Notes: generated by a model not told the origin, from the sequence alone. Positions 14,118-27,435 are shown, counted from the first letter of the stretch. The stretch is DNA of 64,000 bases from Loxodes magnus (GCA_946699065.1 CAMPDV010000302.1:62001-126000), one strand, 5' to 3'. Program-made: numbers and translations.

Positions 14118-16774
14118 ATTTATTTGCTAAGTAAATTATTTTAAACTTATTAATTTCAATGGTAGCATTAAAGTATTTTTCGGAGTTTTAAATCCTAAGA
14201 CTAGATAATTTTTTCATATTCCAACAAATAATCTGAACAGTCTATAATATCAATCTAAGTTTAATAGTTAATAATCATAAAAGAATGAAGGCACTAGATA
14301 AGAAAAATTAATTGTTAAGCTCATAATAAGCAAATGATATACAATATAATAAGTCTTAGGTTCTATTTAACATTTCTTTTGTAATTTAAGTTTATTCATA
14401 AATCTTAGAATGATGATAGCTTTTATATAATCTTCACTAAGAAACTAGATTAGCTATAGATAAGATAATTCCCTTAGTAAATATTCTTTTGTTTTTATTT
14501 TGAAATTTTATAAATAAAGCCTATAAGATAAAATTCTTATTATAAGGAAGGATAAAAGAAAATATATATTCATTACTAAAATTAGAATTAGATAAAACTA
14601 AAGGAAAATGAATAGTAATCTAATTTCAATCTCATTTTGTAAATAAAATATCTTAATTTATTGCTTACCATTAAAATGAAGATAATTTAAGCTTAAGATT
14701 TCAGATATAGCAGCTTAATGATTAATATCAAAGTTTTTATTATATTAAAGAAAATTTCCCTTTGCTAGTTTTATTACAAATTGAATTAAAGCTATTTAAA
14801 AATTAAGCTTATATAATGGTTAGGTATTATTGCTTCTAATTTTCAGAAGCTTATAAAATAGGGTAAAAAGCTAAATTATTTATATTAAATTTTATTTATA
14901 AGCATACCATCCTATCTATGTATTTTTTATTTATGATATCTCTTTAAATTGATTAAAGTCTTTAGAAATAATTTAAGATAGTATAAAAAATTGTTAAGAA
15001 AACAGAGTAGATCCATTGAATATGCACTTGAATAATTTTTGAATGCTAGTTTCAGAAATTTTAAATATTTTAAGAAGCTTATTTTTTGTATATTTCATTG
15101 CCTAATAATTTCTAAGTATTGAGAGTTATGTTTTCAATCCTTAGTCATTAGTGCATAATGATATTTATTATTTTCCTTTTTCAAAATTTAAGATATTCCT
15201 AATTTTAAAAATTCAATACTAATTTGATAAATAATAGCTTGAGATAATTTATTTAATTTTAATGATTATTAACTTTAATTTAAGTAATTGAAATACCGAG
15301 CTCGCACTATAGTTCCAAAAATAAATTTTTAAGCAATAAAGATAAAAAATTACTAAAATGGTTTAATTTAAATGTTATGATCAAGATATTAAAAATACTC
15401 ATACTCATACATTATAAATTTTCATAATTTTCTATAGAAATATTTGATAAGCTAGATATCATGGATTATTAATAATTTTATACTTTTTAGAGATTTGTTT
15501 ATTAAATAAAATGTTTTAGCTATTTTTGTGCTTTATTTGAGTTATGAAAATTTAAAAACAAATTTATAGACAAATATAGAGTTTTCGTTAATTATTTATA
15601 AGTTTAGATAAGTTCTAAAATATCTTGAATATTTAAAATTATAAAAGTTTATAGTTATAAAAAGTATTATTTTATATAGAAATTACAATCAAAACTTTCT
15701 TTTAAACATTTTTATTTTTACTATAATTTCTAGAATTATGGAATTTTTTTCTTTTTATTACTTTTTTAATATTTATATATCGATTTACTCTATTTTAAAA
15801 TTATCCTATATAATTTCCCTGCTACATTCATATATAATAACCTATTTAATTTAGTTATAGGGCTTTGTTTAAATTATATAGCAATGCTATAACTATTTTT
15901 TCTTAATAAAATAGTTAGTTTATAAAAAGTAGGTTGAATTATTTATTAAGTTAAAAAATTAAATGAAAGGCCTTAGTTAAACTTAGGATAATCCTTTAAA
16001 TTTATTTCAGCATTTTAACTTTTTTACTTCTAAATATTAGCTAAATATGAAGAAAGATAAATTTTAAAACTTCTGATAAAACTCTTATTTTAATTTATTT
16101 ATTACTAGATTCAATAATTTTATAAAAAGGTCTGCTATTTTAGGAATTCTAAATTTGTTTATTTGAAATAGTAAAGCGTATAAATCAGAACTAGTTAGCT
16201 TTGATATACAATTATTTACAAAGTAGCATTCTAAATATCTAATTTTTTCTACATAACTTAAGTTTGAATAAAATAATTAAACCACGATATTCATAATTTC
16301 AGTTGAGAAATGATATTATATAAAGTAATTAAATAAAAATGGAATAAAAGTAAATTGAGGCTTGTATTTTAAATATTTTGATTATATTTTTAAAGATTTA
16401 ATTACATATACCTATCTTTATATAGTTAAGAAAATTGCTTAGTTTAATATACAAATTATTTTAACTTTATCCCTTGAAATGATTTGTAAATTACTTGCCT
16501 TTAAATGAATTATAAATAATTTGATGATAAAACTTATTTTATTCACTTATAAACTAATATAATAAATAAAATAAGCTGCTATATCTCAACTAAATTATAT
16601 ATAGTAGTATATCTTATAATTAATAACTTATTTATATATCAAATACTTATCTTATTTCATTTTTCATCTACTGTTTAAATTAGACTAACTATAATTAACT
16701 TAAATGGGTTTCTTATTTCATTTTTTTAGTTGAAATAATCAAGTGGCATTTTAGATAAATACCATAATAAATAA
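14118..16774. other. AT-rich interval, no supported gene
   Basis: Long low-complexity AT-rich stretch between copine and the tRNA. No conserved frame, RNA gene or clear repeat was found. It presumably contains the copine promoter. Confidence 0.45.
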
Positions 16775-16846
16775 TTGCCTCACCGAGAATCGAACTCGGA
16801 TTGCTGGATTTAAAGTCCAAAGTGCTAACCGTTACACCATGAGGCA
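16775..16846 (-). tRNA. tRNA-Gln with anticodon UUA (reads UAA)
   Basis: 72 nt, complete cloverleaf. Acceptor stem TGCCTCA/TGAGGCA pairs perfectly over seven bp with discriminator A. D arm GGTGTAACGGTTAGC. Anticodon stem TTGGA/TCCAG with one G-U pair. Loop CTTTAAA gives anticodon TTA (genomic 16811-16813 as TAA). The T arm carries GTTCGATTC, so both A- and B-box promoter elements are present. The body (GGTTAGCAC, GGACTTTAAATCC, CCGAGTTCGA) is the eukaryotic tRNA-Gln type, with TTA in place of TTG. By the known ciliate pattern this tRNA inserts Gln at UAA and possibly at UAG by wobble, matching the Gln use of TAA/TAG in the neighbouring genes. No intron; no strong T-run terminator immediately downstream. 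Confidence 0.96.
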
Positions 16847-18727
16847 TTCTCTTTATTCTTTTTATAAAGAATAGATTAAATATTATAAAAAATAAGCTCT
16901 GGAATAGAGTTTAATCTTTAACTAAAATTAATGTGGCAATCATAGTTTTTAATCTAAACACCAATTTAGTTTTATTCATTCTTTAGAAAATTTTATTATT
17001 TTAATTAATATAACTAGAAGCTAGATCTTCTAAAATCTTAATTAAGAAGCTGCTATAGAAATACCAAAATCAATTATTAAATTTTATTTTTAATATAGAC
17101 TCACAAATTTCATATAAATAAATATAATTACCAAACCTCATTTTATATTTTAGATTACAATAAGAAAAGGCTGCAAATAAAAAACAAATAGATGAAAAAA
17201 ATAATTAAAAATTAAATATGAATTAAACTTTTAGCTTAATTACTCTTATAAAATTCTTACCAGAATATAATTATTATTAAAAATAAACTAATTAAGTATC
17301 TTAATTGTCTACTGATTTTTGTTTTGAATAATTAATAAATTTATTTTGATAATAGTTATATCTTAGAATGTTTTTTGTATAACTTTATATGGAAAATAAA
17401 AATTGTTCTGGTTTAATTTTTAATAATAGTATTTTCTTAATTATATAGATTAAAATAAATTAGTTTTTAAATAAAAAAATAGCTAATTTATTTAATTTAA
17501 ATGGTAATTATCCCTTAAATTTAAATTATTAATTTGTATTTTAGAAAGTTTATTATATTATATTTATCAATTATTTTTAATTCATCTATCATACATTTCT
17601 TATAATTTAATTTATTAGTATATGTAAAATTTCTATTTCCATTTGGAGATAGCTTCATTGAACTATTAAAAGGAATTAAAATCTAAAATTAAACCAGAAA
17701 TAAAGAATATAAAAGGAATAGAAAAATTACTTGTATACATAAAATTGATGTAGATTAATTAACTTTATAGCAGAAATATTTATCTATATTTAGTTTTATT
17801 TTTATATAATACTGAATAATATTAAAATTTTCTATATGGAATTTAAAAATTTTAATATTTAAATTATAAAGAAAAATTATTTAATAAAAATTAAATTATA
17901 TTCATTATATAATATAATTAGAGAAACCTTTAACTACTTTGCTTTATCTTAAAAAACCAAAATTATCAAAAATATTATGTTTAATTTTGAAAATCTGTTT
18001 TAATGAAACTAAAATACACAAATATTCAATAAAATTATCTGCTCCATCTATAAAATTTGAAGTTCTAAAGTTTTTAAAGCCCATTTTTTTTAATTACTTT
18101 TCTATAAATCTAAGGAAATAAAATTTTATTTATTAAATATTTTTCTACTTATATTAATAAAGTTTATACACTTAATTTAAAATATAACTAAATTAGAGAT
18201 AGATTCTAAACGTTTTTTATTTAAATGAATTATAAACATATAAATTTGGAGCTTAGGTTAAATTACTTTATTCGAAGCATTTTAAGTAAAAAATGATAAA
18301 AAATAATAATTTTTAAATATTAATAATAGAATTGATAATGAGTCATTAATTATTATAATTATAAATTAAATAATGAAGATTTTAAATTTCTACTAAAAAT
18401 AAAATCATTAAATAGATATTTTATAGATAATTTTAATTAAAGAATTTTATTACAGTATTAATTATTCTGACTTAGATACTTTATGTTCTAAAAGGCTTGC
18501 TTATTTTATTCTCAAAATAATAGCTAATCTGTTAATTTAGTCCAATATCATTCTAATTGAATGCCAAATAGTTCTATTTTCTTGTAATAAAGTTAAATTA
18601 TAGAAGTATGCTTAGATATGTTAGATTCATTTCATTCATACAATTAACAACCCAAAAACAGCTTTTGTATCTATCTTTAAGAATAATTATTTTTCTTGTT
18701 GTCTGTTTGCTTTACATTTAAATTTTA
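16847..18727. other. AT-rich interval, no supported gene
   Basis: Extremely AT-rich single-copy-looking DNA up to the left edge of the duplicated unit. No supported frame or RNA. Confidence 0.45.
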
Positions 18728-19345
18728 AATTTTGATTATGGTCTTACTAATAAAAATTAAATAAACAAGCACTTATAAGCTATCTTATCTTGAAACTCTC
18801 ATTTTTTAATTCCTAGAATTTATTCAATTCACTATAAAGGTTATAATATAAATAATTGAGTTATTAAAAAATTAATTTTTGGGTTTATTAAATAAGTATC
18901 CTTAAAAAGCACTAATTTATAAAATAATTTAAAATCTTTATTTTTATGCCAAAATTATTAAGCTCAAATTTTTCAGATATTTAATGCTTCTTTATAACTA
19001 ATCACTCATATTCATTCTTAAGCTTTTACAACCAAGTTAAATAATTTTTATCTTAAAGAATAAAATCAACCTGAAAGATTTCAATATAAAAAAGTCGATT
19101 TAAAACCACTGTAATTAAATTAAATTAAAGAAAGGAATTTAGAATATTTCAAATTTTAAGAAATTACAATATAATTATTTTTATTTTCTCCTAATTGTTG
19201 AAAACTAACTCAAATCATTTGACATTAAATCTCAAATCAGACAATAAAATAACAGAAGATAAAATTCGGAATTACTCATATTGATTATATTAAAAAAATC
19301 GAAATTTATAACAAATATCTAAATTGAAGAAATATTCTTAAAATA

Positions 19346-20242
19346 AGTTTTCTTTTCATAAGTTTCATTGTAGTTTTCTTTTCATTTTCATTGTAATTTT
19401 TTTCATAAATTTCATTGTAATTTTCTTTTCATAAATTTCATTGTAATTTTCTTTTCATAAATTTCATTGTAATTTTCTTTTCATAAATTTCATTGTAATT
19501 TTCTTTTCATAAATTTCATTGTAATTTTCTTTTCATAAATTTCATTGTAATTTTCTTTTCATAAATTTCATTGTAATTTTCTTTTCATAAATTTCATTGT
19601 AATTTTCTTTTCATAAATTTCATTGTAATTTTCTTTTCATAAATTTCATTGTAATTTTCTTTTCATAAATTTCATTGTAATTTTCTTTTCATAAATTTCA
19701 TTGTAATTTTCTTTTCATAAATTTCATTGCAATTTTCTTTTCATAAATTTCATTGTAATTTTCTTTTCATAAATTTCATTGTAATTTTCTTTTCATAAAT
19801 TTCATTGTAATTGTAATTTTCTTTTCATAAATTTCATTGCAATTTTCTTTTCATAAATTTCATTGTAATTTTCTTTTCATAAATTTCATTGTAATTTTCT
19901 TTTCATAAATTTCATTGTAATTTTCTTTTCATAAATTTCATTGTAATTTTCTTTTCATAAATTTCATTGCAATTTTCTTTTCATAAATTTCATTGTAATT
20001 TTCTTTTCATAAATTTCATTGTAATTTTCTTTTCATAAATTTCATTGTAATTTTCTTTTCATAAATTTCATTGTAATTTTCTTTTCATAAATTTCATTGT
20101 AATTTTCTTTTCATAAATTTCATTGTAATTTTCATTTTCATAAATTTCATTGTAATTTTCTTTTCATAAATTTCATTGTAATTTTCTTTTCATAAATTTC
20201 ATTGTAATTTTCTTTTCATAAATTTCATTGTAATTTTCTTTT
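19346..20242. repeat. 26-bp minisatellite, about 34 copies
   Basis: Head-to-tail array of CATTGTAATTTTCTTTTC plus ATAAATTT, period 26 bp. One or two diverged units (CATAAGTTT, TGTAG) sit at the left edge, and occasional units carry TTGCAATT or short indels. The period is not a multiple of three, so a protein-repeat role is unlikely. Confidence 0.95.
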
Positions 20243-22531
20243 GTCTAAAATAAAAATCAGAAAAAAATATACTAAACTTATGATATAAGTTTTAAATACA
20301 TTAAATTTTTATTTAAATAAAAGCCATATATTTATATAATCTGTCAAAAGTTAGAAAATATAAAAAAATAAGAAAATAAAGCAACTAAATTAAATAAATT
20401 TCTTTATAAAATATTTATTCTCACTTACTTAAAAGCATGAATAGGAAGATAAGATAAAGAAAAAAAAAGAAAAATAATTAAATATGATTTAATAAAAAAT
20501 ATTTAAAAAATTTAAAAAATTTAAATTTATAAAATTAAGATGAAAAATCTAAGTAATACATATTATTAATTAAATTAAAATAATTTATAAAAAGGTTTAA
20601 ATTCTAAAATTCTAAAAAGATACTTGAAAAAAAAAAAACCAAAAATATTTGATAATTGATTGTAAAAAGCATAATTGATTGTAAAAAGCATAATAGATCA
20701 TTAAATTATTTAAATGATAAAAAAAAAAAATTAACTTCTCTCTAAAAATATTTAAAATAAAAAAATATTAAAAATGATCATCAAAAAATTAAAAAAAAAA
20801 TAAAAAAAGTCATAAAAATAAGAAAAATAATGTTAATTTATGAGATGGAAAAAAATTATAAGAATTATATAAAAATTAAAACTAGTTAAAATTATTTTCA
20901 AAGATAAAGAAAAAAATTAAAAGTAACATCATAAATATAAATAAAAAATATTATAAATATAATTTTCAATAAAAATTAAAATTTAATAAAAATTAGTAAA
21001 AAATTTAAGGAAATAAAAAAAATTAAATTTAACAAAATTTTAAATAAAACCTAATAAAAAATTTATATAAGAAATAAATAGTTTTAAATCTCAAACATTC
21101 TATTAAAATAATTGATTTATTTCAGAGAAAACTAAATATAAACTAATGCTAAAATTTCACAAAAATAATTAAATAATTAAATTTATTTAATTTTATATGT
21201 GTTGAAATTAAATATAAAATTTATTAAAAATTTAATTTTATTAAAAGAATGAAAGAATATATAGTTAGAATATCTAATTTTTTACTTTAAATTTTTAATT
21301 ATAAAATACTTTTTTTAATAAAAAATATTATCCCAATCTTCAAGATTTTTAAACAAAATATTTTAAAATCTATTTCCTTTAAATAAAGTTTTAAATTAAA
21401 AATTGATATAAATTAAAATTTAATTGTTATTTAGATATTTAAACATACTAGTTATTTAATTTTTATTCTGCCAATATTTTAAATAAATAAAATTCTTTAT
21501 CTAGAAGATAATAACAATGAAAATATTAAATAAGTATCATTTACTTAAACTAAAAATACAAAAATATTTTTTAAATTAGGAATAAAAAATAAAAGAAAAT
21601 AATTGTTTATTAGAAATCAATAATATTATTTATGTTTAATAAATCTAAAGATAAAATTTATATGCAAGTTAAATAAATGTATTGCTTTTATAAATTTAAA
21701 AATATAAATAATTATATATAGAAAAAATAATTTTGAGTATTTTTAGAGATATTTGATATAATTTTTACATATAATCTCTATTTTAATTTATTTTACTCAT
21801 CAACTAAATTAAAAAGAAGACATTCTTAAATTAATTTTTATAATTATTAGTTTTAATTAATTCTTATTTATTTTCCAAGGGAGGCTTATATTAATTTTAT
21901 TTTAATAAGCTTTTTAATTTGTATACAATATCCATCATTTATATTAGAGGTAGTATTTTGGTAAAATGATTAGTATTATTTTAATTTTTAGGTAAAATTA
22001 ATTTTGAGAATAATAATAATTTTTGATTAAAGATACAATTTTAATGAATAACAGAAAATAAGAATTAATAATTATCTTATAAATATTTAACCTCTTATTA
22101 AATTATATAATTTTAATTTAGCTTCTAATTTTTATCTAGATTTTATTTATTTCAAAGCAGTTATAATTTTATTATACTGTTTAAGTTATAAAAATATGTA
22201 AGTTATAGATAAAAATTGGATAGATTTTAGTTAGTACTAATAGTTTAAAAGTTGTAGCTAGTTTCAATTATAAATATTTAATTTATTTTAAATATAAAAT
22301 TACAATAAGCTTATAATTTACTTATACGCTTTTCTTTTTCTTGCTAATTTATAAAAATAAAAGTTTGAAAGAATATATAAAATTATTATTTAGGCATAGT
22401 TTGACATTTATGATTAAATATATAAATATTAAAACATTCAAAATTAAATTAAAACTCTATTTTATTTCATATTTCCTAATCAATTCTGCTAATTTATTCA
22501 TTTAAAACCACTTTTTTTTTAATTATAATAA
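20243..22531. other. AT-rich leader of the duplicated unit
   Basis: Very AT-rich poly-A/poly-T-patterned DNA between the minisatellite and the kinase gene. It is shared with 27436-29802 (as far as that copy goes) and, inverted, with the right unit. It contains the promoter region of the kinase gene; no motif is assignable. Confidence 0.5.
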
Positions 22532-24619
22532 ATGGTTTCGAAAGTCGACAAGAGCTACATCATTTAGAGGCAATAGCTGTAAAAATCACATGAGATAGCT
22601 AAAGGTGGCTTTGGAGTGGTGCATAAGGGATTGCTGTAAGGAAGTATAGATGTAGCAATCAAAGAGTTGTATAATCAAAACATAACTCAGATGGCATAAA
22701 AAGATTTAGAAAATGAAATATAGATTACTCATACAATGAGACATTAAAATATAGTAACGGTATATGGATATTGTACATCTCCTCTTTGTTTGGTAATGGA
22801 ATTCTTGCCTCAAACTTTGTTACAAATATTGCATAGTGAATTAGAATTGCCCTGGGAAATTCGTTATTAAATCAGTTTGGATATAATTTTAGGGTTAGAA
22901 TATATTCATGGAAAAGAGATTTGACATAGAGATCTTAAGAGTAATAACATACTTATGGACCATAACTTAAAAGCTAAGATAACTGACTTTGGCTTTTCAA
23001 GAGTGAAAACTGAGTCAAAATCCATAGAATCAAAGAAACAAGTAGGTAATATACGCTGGATGGCTCCAGAGATAATGAGCTCAAAGCCATAATATAGTTA
23101 AAAATCAGATATTTTTTCAATTGGAGTAATTTTTTGGGAGATAGCAGCTAGAAAAATACCTTTTTAGGAGGGTACAGACCAGTTTATTGAGAGAGACATA
23201 CTTAATAAAATAAGAGAGGATATTCCAAATGACTGTCCATAAGCCTACAGCAAAATCATTTAAGAATGCTGAAAATAGGAACCGACTGAACGACCTTGTG
23301 CTTAAAATGTTCGAATTACTTTATAAGATTTAACGAGAAATACTGAATAGCAACAATCGACATGTATCTAAGAAAATAAAAATCTATAATCCTAATTATT
23401 GAAACCAAAAATAGAAGAGGAGTATAATGAAGTAGCAAAAACAGATGCTAAATAGTAATATGGCGACTATAGTTAAGGTAAGTTTTTATTTTTAGATAAA
23501 AGCCTTTATTAACATTTGGATTATGAATAAGCTCTTGAATAGCTACCATTGACATATATCAAAGAAAATGAAAATCTATAATCCAAGCCATTGAAACCAA
23601 AAATAGAAGAGGAGTATAAGGCAGTAGCAAAAACAGATTTTAGATAGTAATATGGCGACTATAGTTAAGGTAAGTTTTTATTTTTAGATAAAATCCTTTA
23701 TTAACATTTGAATCATGTCTAATCTGTTGAAATATCTAATGATAATAAGTGAATAGTATCAGGAAGCAACGATAAGACAATCACTATATGAAATCTGATG
23801 ACCGATTAGCTAGAGTATACTTTGAAGGGACACACAAACACTGTAAATACTGTAGCAATATCATGTGACTCAAAGTTAATAGTTTCAGGAAGTTGAGACA
23901 ATACAATTAAAATATGGGATTTAATCTCTGGTAAGTTAAAGAATACTTTGACTGGACATGGAAAATTCGTAAGTTCTGTAGCAATATCAAAGGATAACGA
24001 GTGAATAGTATCAGGAAGCTACGATAAAACAATCAAGATATGGAGTTTGATGACAGGTTAGCTAAAGTTTACTTTGGAGGGTCATATGAATTATTTAAGC
24101 TCTGTAATAATATCAAGTGACAACAAATGAATAGTTTCAGGTAGTTATGATGAGAATATTAAAATATGGAATTTAACGAATGGTCAGTTACAAAATACTT
24201 TGGCAAATAAAAATTTAGTCTATACTGTAGCAATATCAAGTGACGAGAAGTATATTGTATCAGGGAGTTAGGATATTAAAATATGGGACTTTCAGACCGG
24301 TTAGTGTATTAGAACACTGATTGAACATGAACAAGTTATAGGATGTATCAAAATAAGTAATGATAACTAATTTATGATAAGTGGTAGTTATGACGGAACA
24401 ATTAAAATATGAGATTTCAATACATTTTAATGCACTTAAACTCTTTAAGGCCATACAGAGAGTGTAAGAACAGTTGCAATCAGTAATGACAATAGATGAA
24501 TTGTATCAGGAGCAGAAGATAACTCTGTGAGAATATGAAATATTAAAAAAACACAAGTAGATCATAACTAGGTAAGTAATTTAATATATTAGAAGAACAA
24601 TAATTTAATGAAGGAATGA
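22532..24619 (+). CDS. TKL-family protein kinase fused to WD40 propeller, copy 1
   Basis: 676 aa if three in-frame introns are removed (23478-23495 and 23670-23687, 18 nt each with identical sequence; 24572-24592, 21 nt). Kinase, res. 25-270: glycine loop GGFGVV, VAIK with Lys44, HRDLKSNN (132-139), DFGFSR, RWMAPE (175-180), SIGVIFWEI, and ECWKQEPTERP, the CW...P..RP signature of TKL/Raf-like kinases. Linker, about 275-400: a 64-residue module present twice (KPKIEEEY...QQYGDYSQ). WD40, C-terminal half: seven repeats of the type [26 protein letters not shown] encodes Trp at conserved sites (ECW, GSW, DNKW, IW); TAA/TAG encode Gln. It ends on a TGA at 24617-24619, which could also be read as Trp. 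Residue 131, before HRD, is TGA here but Leu (TTA) in copy 2. A cytosolic Ser/Thr kinase with a protein-binding propeller; the substrate is unknown. Confidence 0.92.
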
Positions 24620-26539
24620 GGAAAGGAGCAAGTAAGAAAAGATATTTAAAACTAATTATTTTAAAAGAAATCAAAATAATAATTTCTATTTTCTATCATA
24701 TGTATATTACCTTATAAAGTATTAGGTAAGGCTCAAATCTACAATTAAATTAAAGCAATATAGTTATAGTAGTTTCTTCATTTATTAAAGCAATTTGTAA
24801 AATAAGTAAAGCATAAATTATTAAAATTATCTAATTTATTTCAAATAGTTAAGGTTTTATTAAGTGTTAAATTGTAATGAGTGAAATTTAAGTTTTACTA
24901 TAAAACTGCTATTAATTCATTTTAAAAATAGCTAAAAGAAATAAAAAAATAGTAAAATTAGAAAAATTAAAAATTAATTTTAAACTATAAAGAAAAAGAA
25001 AAAAGAGAGAAATAAATGAAGAGGTAAAAGCTAATATGCTTAGAGTTTTAAATCTACAACATAGATTTACAATATAAAAGTAATTATATTATAATAATTA
25101 ATACATTGAAATAAAAACATTTCAAAATTCCTTAATAACTAAGCATTTTATAATAGAGCAAAAAGAAGGTAGGTTAAGTAATCTAAATTTAGCAGTAAAG
25201 AAATTTAAGAAAATATAAAAATTAATTTGTAAAGATGTCAGATCGTTGTCGAAAAGAGTCTTCCTAACTCCTAAGAAGCAAGAACTTTTTATAAATTTTA
25301 CATTTAATAAATAATTATTTTTAGTTCGCGCTTTGTCTGCTAATTTTTATTTTTTATAGAGTTTTTTAAATTTCATATTCCAAGACAGTATTAAAGAAGA
25401 AATCTTAAAATTTATTTTAGTAAAAATCTAATTTTGAAAAAATAACTAAAACTTTATTAGAATTAAGGCAAGAGATCAATAAATTATAAAGGAACATTAA
25501 AAACTTTTGTAAAATCATATTAAACAAAAATAAAACTGAATAATAATAATTTAAGGTAGATATAAATGCTTTTTGAACTATGTAATAAAATCTAAATAAT
25601 ATAATTATTCACTTATTCTTAGAAAAAAAGAAGAAACAATAAAATCAATAGTAAACATATAGTAAGATCCATAAAACAAACTAGAATAAAAATTTTAAAT
25701 GTAATAGAATAAAAATAGATTATATTAAAAAAAAGAGAGAAAATATGCTATTTTTTTATTTCACAGAATATAATAACAAATTATAAAATCTCTATTTTAA
25801 AAATTGTATTGAAAAGGACTTAAAGAAACAATAAATTTACAATCTATCATAAATAAATGTAAGTAGGAATAAGAGAAGTTATATTGAAATAAACTTAGAT
25901 TGCTTAAAAAAAATTTGTCGTAATGTCAAAGAAGATATAAGCAACAAGAAAAATAATCGAGAATTGAGAGTAAAAATCAATTAAAGATTATTTTTTAAAT
26001 AATCTTCAACATAATTTTGGAATAAATAATAAAGTGCTTGAATTCTAGTTAACTTTTATTATTAAGATTGGATATAAAAGATAAAAATTATTACTTCTAA
26101 AACAGGTTTATTTGTAATTTTTCAAAAAAAATCTAATTTTAAATTTATTAGAAATAAAATTTTTAAGGTGAAAGAAAATAACGAAAACTGTAATAAGTAA
26201 AATAAATATTCAAAGAAATAAAATAAAAAATTCAAAATTTTATAAATTATTTTAGGAAATAGTTAAAAATGCAGAAATAAGCAGTAAAATATTTAAAAAA
26301 TTTAAATTTTTTATGCTTGAACTTTAGTTCGAAAATTTCTATAATAGAAAAAATTAATTAAAAATTTATAATAGGATTGAAAAGAGAAAATAATAAAAAG
26401 ATACTTATTAAAACTATAAAGAAAATTTAAAAGCTTGAAATAACATTATAAAAGGAGAAATATTAAAAATGGCTAATATATTTCTATGCTTTTTCTTTAA
26501 AGTCCATTTTAGATGAAAAAAGTAGAATTGATATATAAA
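24620..26539. other. AT-rich tail of the duplicated unit
   Basis: No supported gene. Present inverted at about 45640-47551 with near-identity, so it duplicated together with the kinase gene. Confidence 0.5.
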
Positions 26540-27430
26540 TATATAAATAATTGATTATAGTGGGTCTACCATTTTTAGGCTAACCACTTTTAAGTTTAAA
26601 GTTAGGTATAAGTATCAACTTCAAATCTGTTTGCATTTTTTCTGTCATAAGTCTTGGTAGTTTTTAGGTTGCTATTTCTAATCTTTTGATAGTAGAATCC
26701 CAACCACTTTTTATTGAATTCGTTAACCACCTATTAGATATAAGTAGCTTCACTCTTTAGTTGTAGCCTTTTTTCTATACAGTTTACCTTCTTAATTGCA
26801 ATAGATCCTGAAAATATTTTCCCATTCAATTTTTATTATTTTCTTTTATTTTTATTAAAATTGGAAGTAGCTTCTTCCTTTGTGCCCTGGTCGCTTGAAG
26901 TACCAGGATCTCATTATTTTCCGATATGGAATGAAAGTTTTTGAAGGCTGTTGCTCAACATCTATCGAATCATTCACTTATATTTTTTATAAGAATATGC
27001 TTTCAGTTAGCTCTGCGAATTGATTGAATTTTATTCTAATTTTTCTATTCTGATATTTCCTGACTGTTTATTTTCAATTTTTTCTCTTGTGAGTTAGTCA
27101 TCAGATATTCTATTTTTCTTTCTAGTTCTTATACTGTTCTTAGGAGTTTAAAATCTTCTGATTGCATAACTTGAAGTTCTTAAAGTGCTTTTTATTAATC
27201 GTATTTTGACTAAGATGAATCCTTTTAAGAATAGACTTATTGCAAGAAATGTTCGATTTTTTCTATAATCGATATATTTATTTGCTTAAAATTGTAAAAA
27301 TAATTATCTTTATTTATAGGTATTAAACTAACTAAGGAATAAAGAAATTAGAATCAAACATAATAAGTGAATTAAAATGATTTTGTCTGTCACAATAGTT
27401 AAAAATTCATTCTTAAAAGGATAAAATTAA
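26540..27430 (-). mobile_element. LINE ORF1 fragment inside the left unit
   Basis: Minus-strand remnant encoding a charged coiled coil (EDFKLLRTVQELERKI type) followed, in another frame, by a zinc-knuckle region. The knuckle here reads RSWYFKRPGHKGRSY: the histidine remains, but both outer cysteines are replaced by Ser and Tyr and the second by Phe. The copies at 44860-45620 and 52852-53424 keep the outer cysteines. So it is a decayed non-LTR retrotransposon ORF1, carried along with the duplicated unit. Confidence 0.65.
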
Positions 27431-27435
27431 TTTTT

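Larger units (their letters stand above)
18728..27435 (+). repeat. Complete 8.7-kb duplicated unit, left copy
   Basis: Unit order: 26-bp minisatellite, AT-rich leader, kinase-WD40 gene (+), AT-rich tail, LINE ORF1 fragment on the opposite strand. The same unit occurs inverted at 44731-52851, nearly identical over the gene and flanks. Its first bases (AATTTTGATTATGGTC) recur at 27436 and, inverted, at 52851. Its last bases (ATAAAATTAA) recur, inverted, at 44731 and 52856. Units are therefore joined tail-to-head with the same junction at 27435/27436 and at 52851/52852. The two full units differ in length by about 590 bp, mostly from minisatellite copy number. Confidence 0.88.

Noticed and set aside
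17939-18121. 60-codon plus-strand frame in AT-rich DNA
   Set aside because: Low-complexity composition (K, I, L, F, S), no homology, and frames of this length arise by chance here.
24260-24454. 64-codon minus-strand frame, repeated exactly at 47717-47911 on the plus strand
   Set aside because: Antisense shadow of the WD40 repeats in the two kinase genes; identical only because the genes are duplicates.
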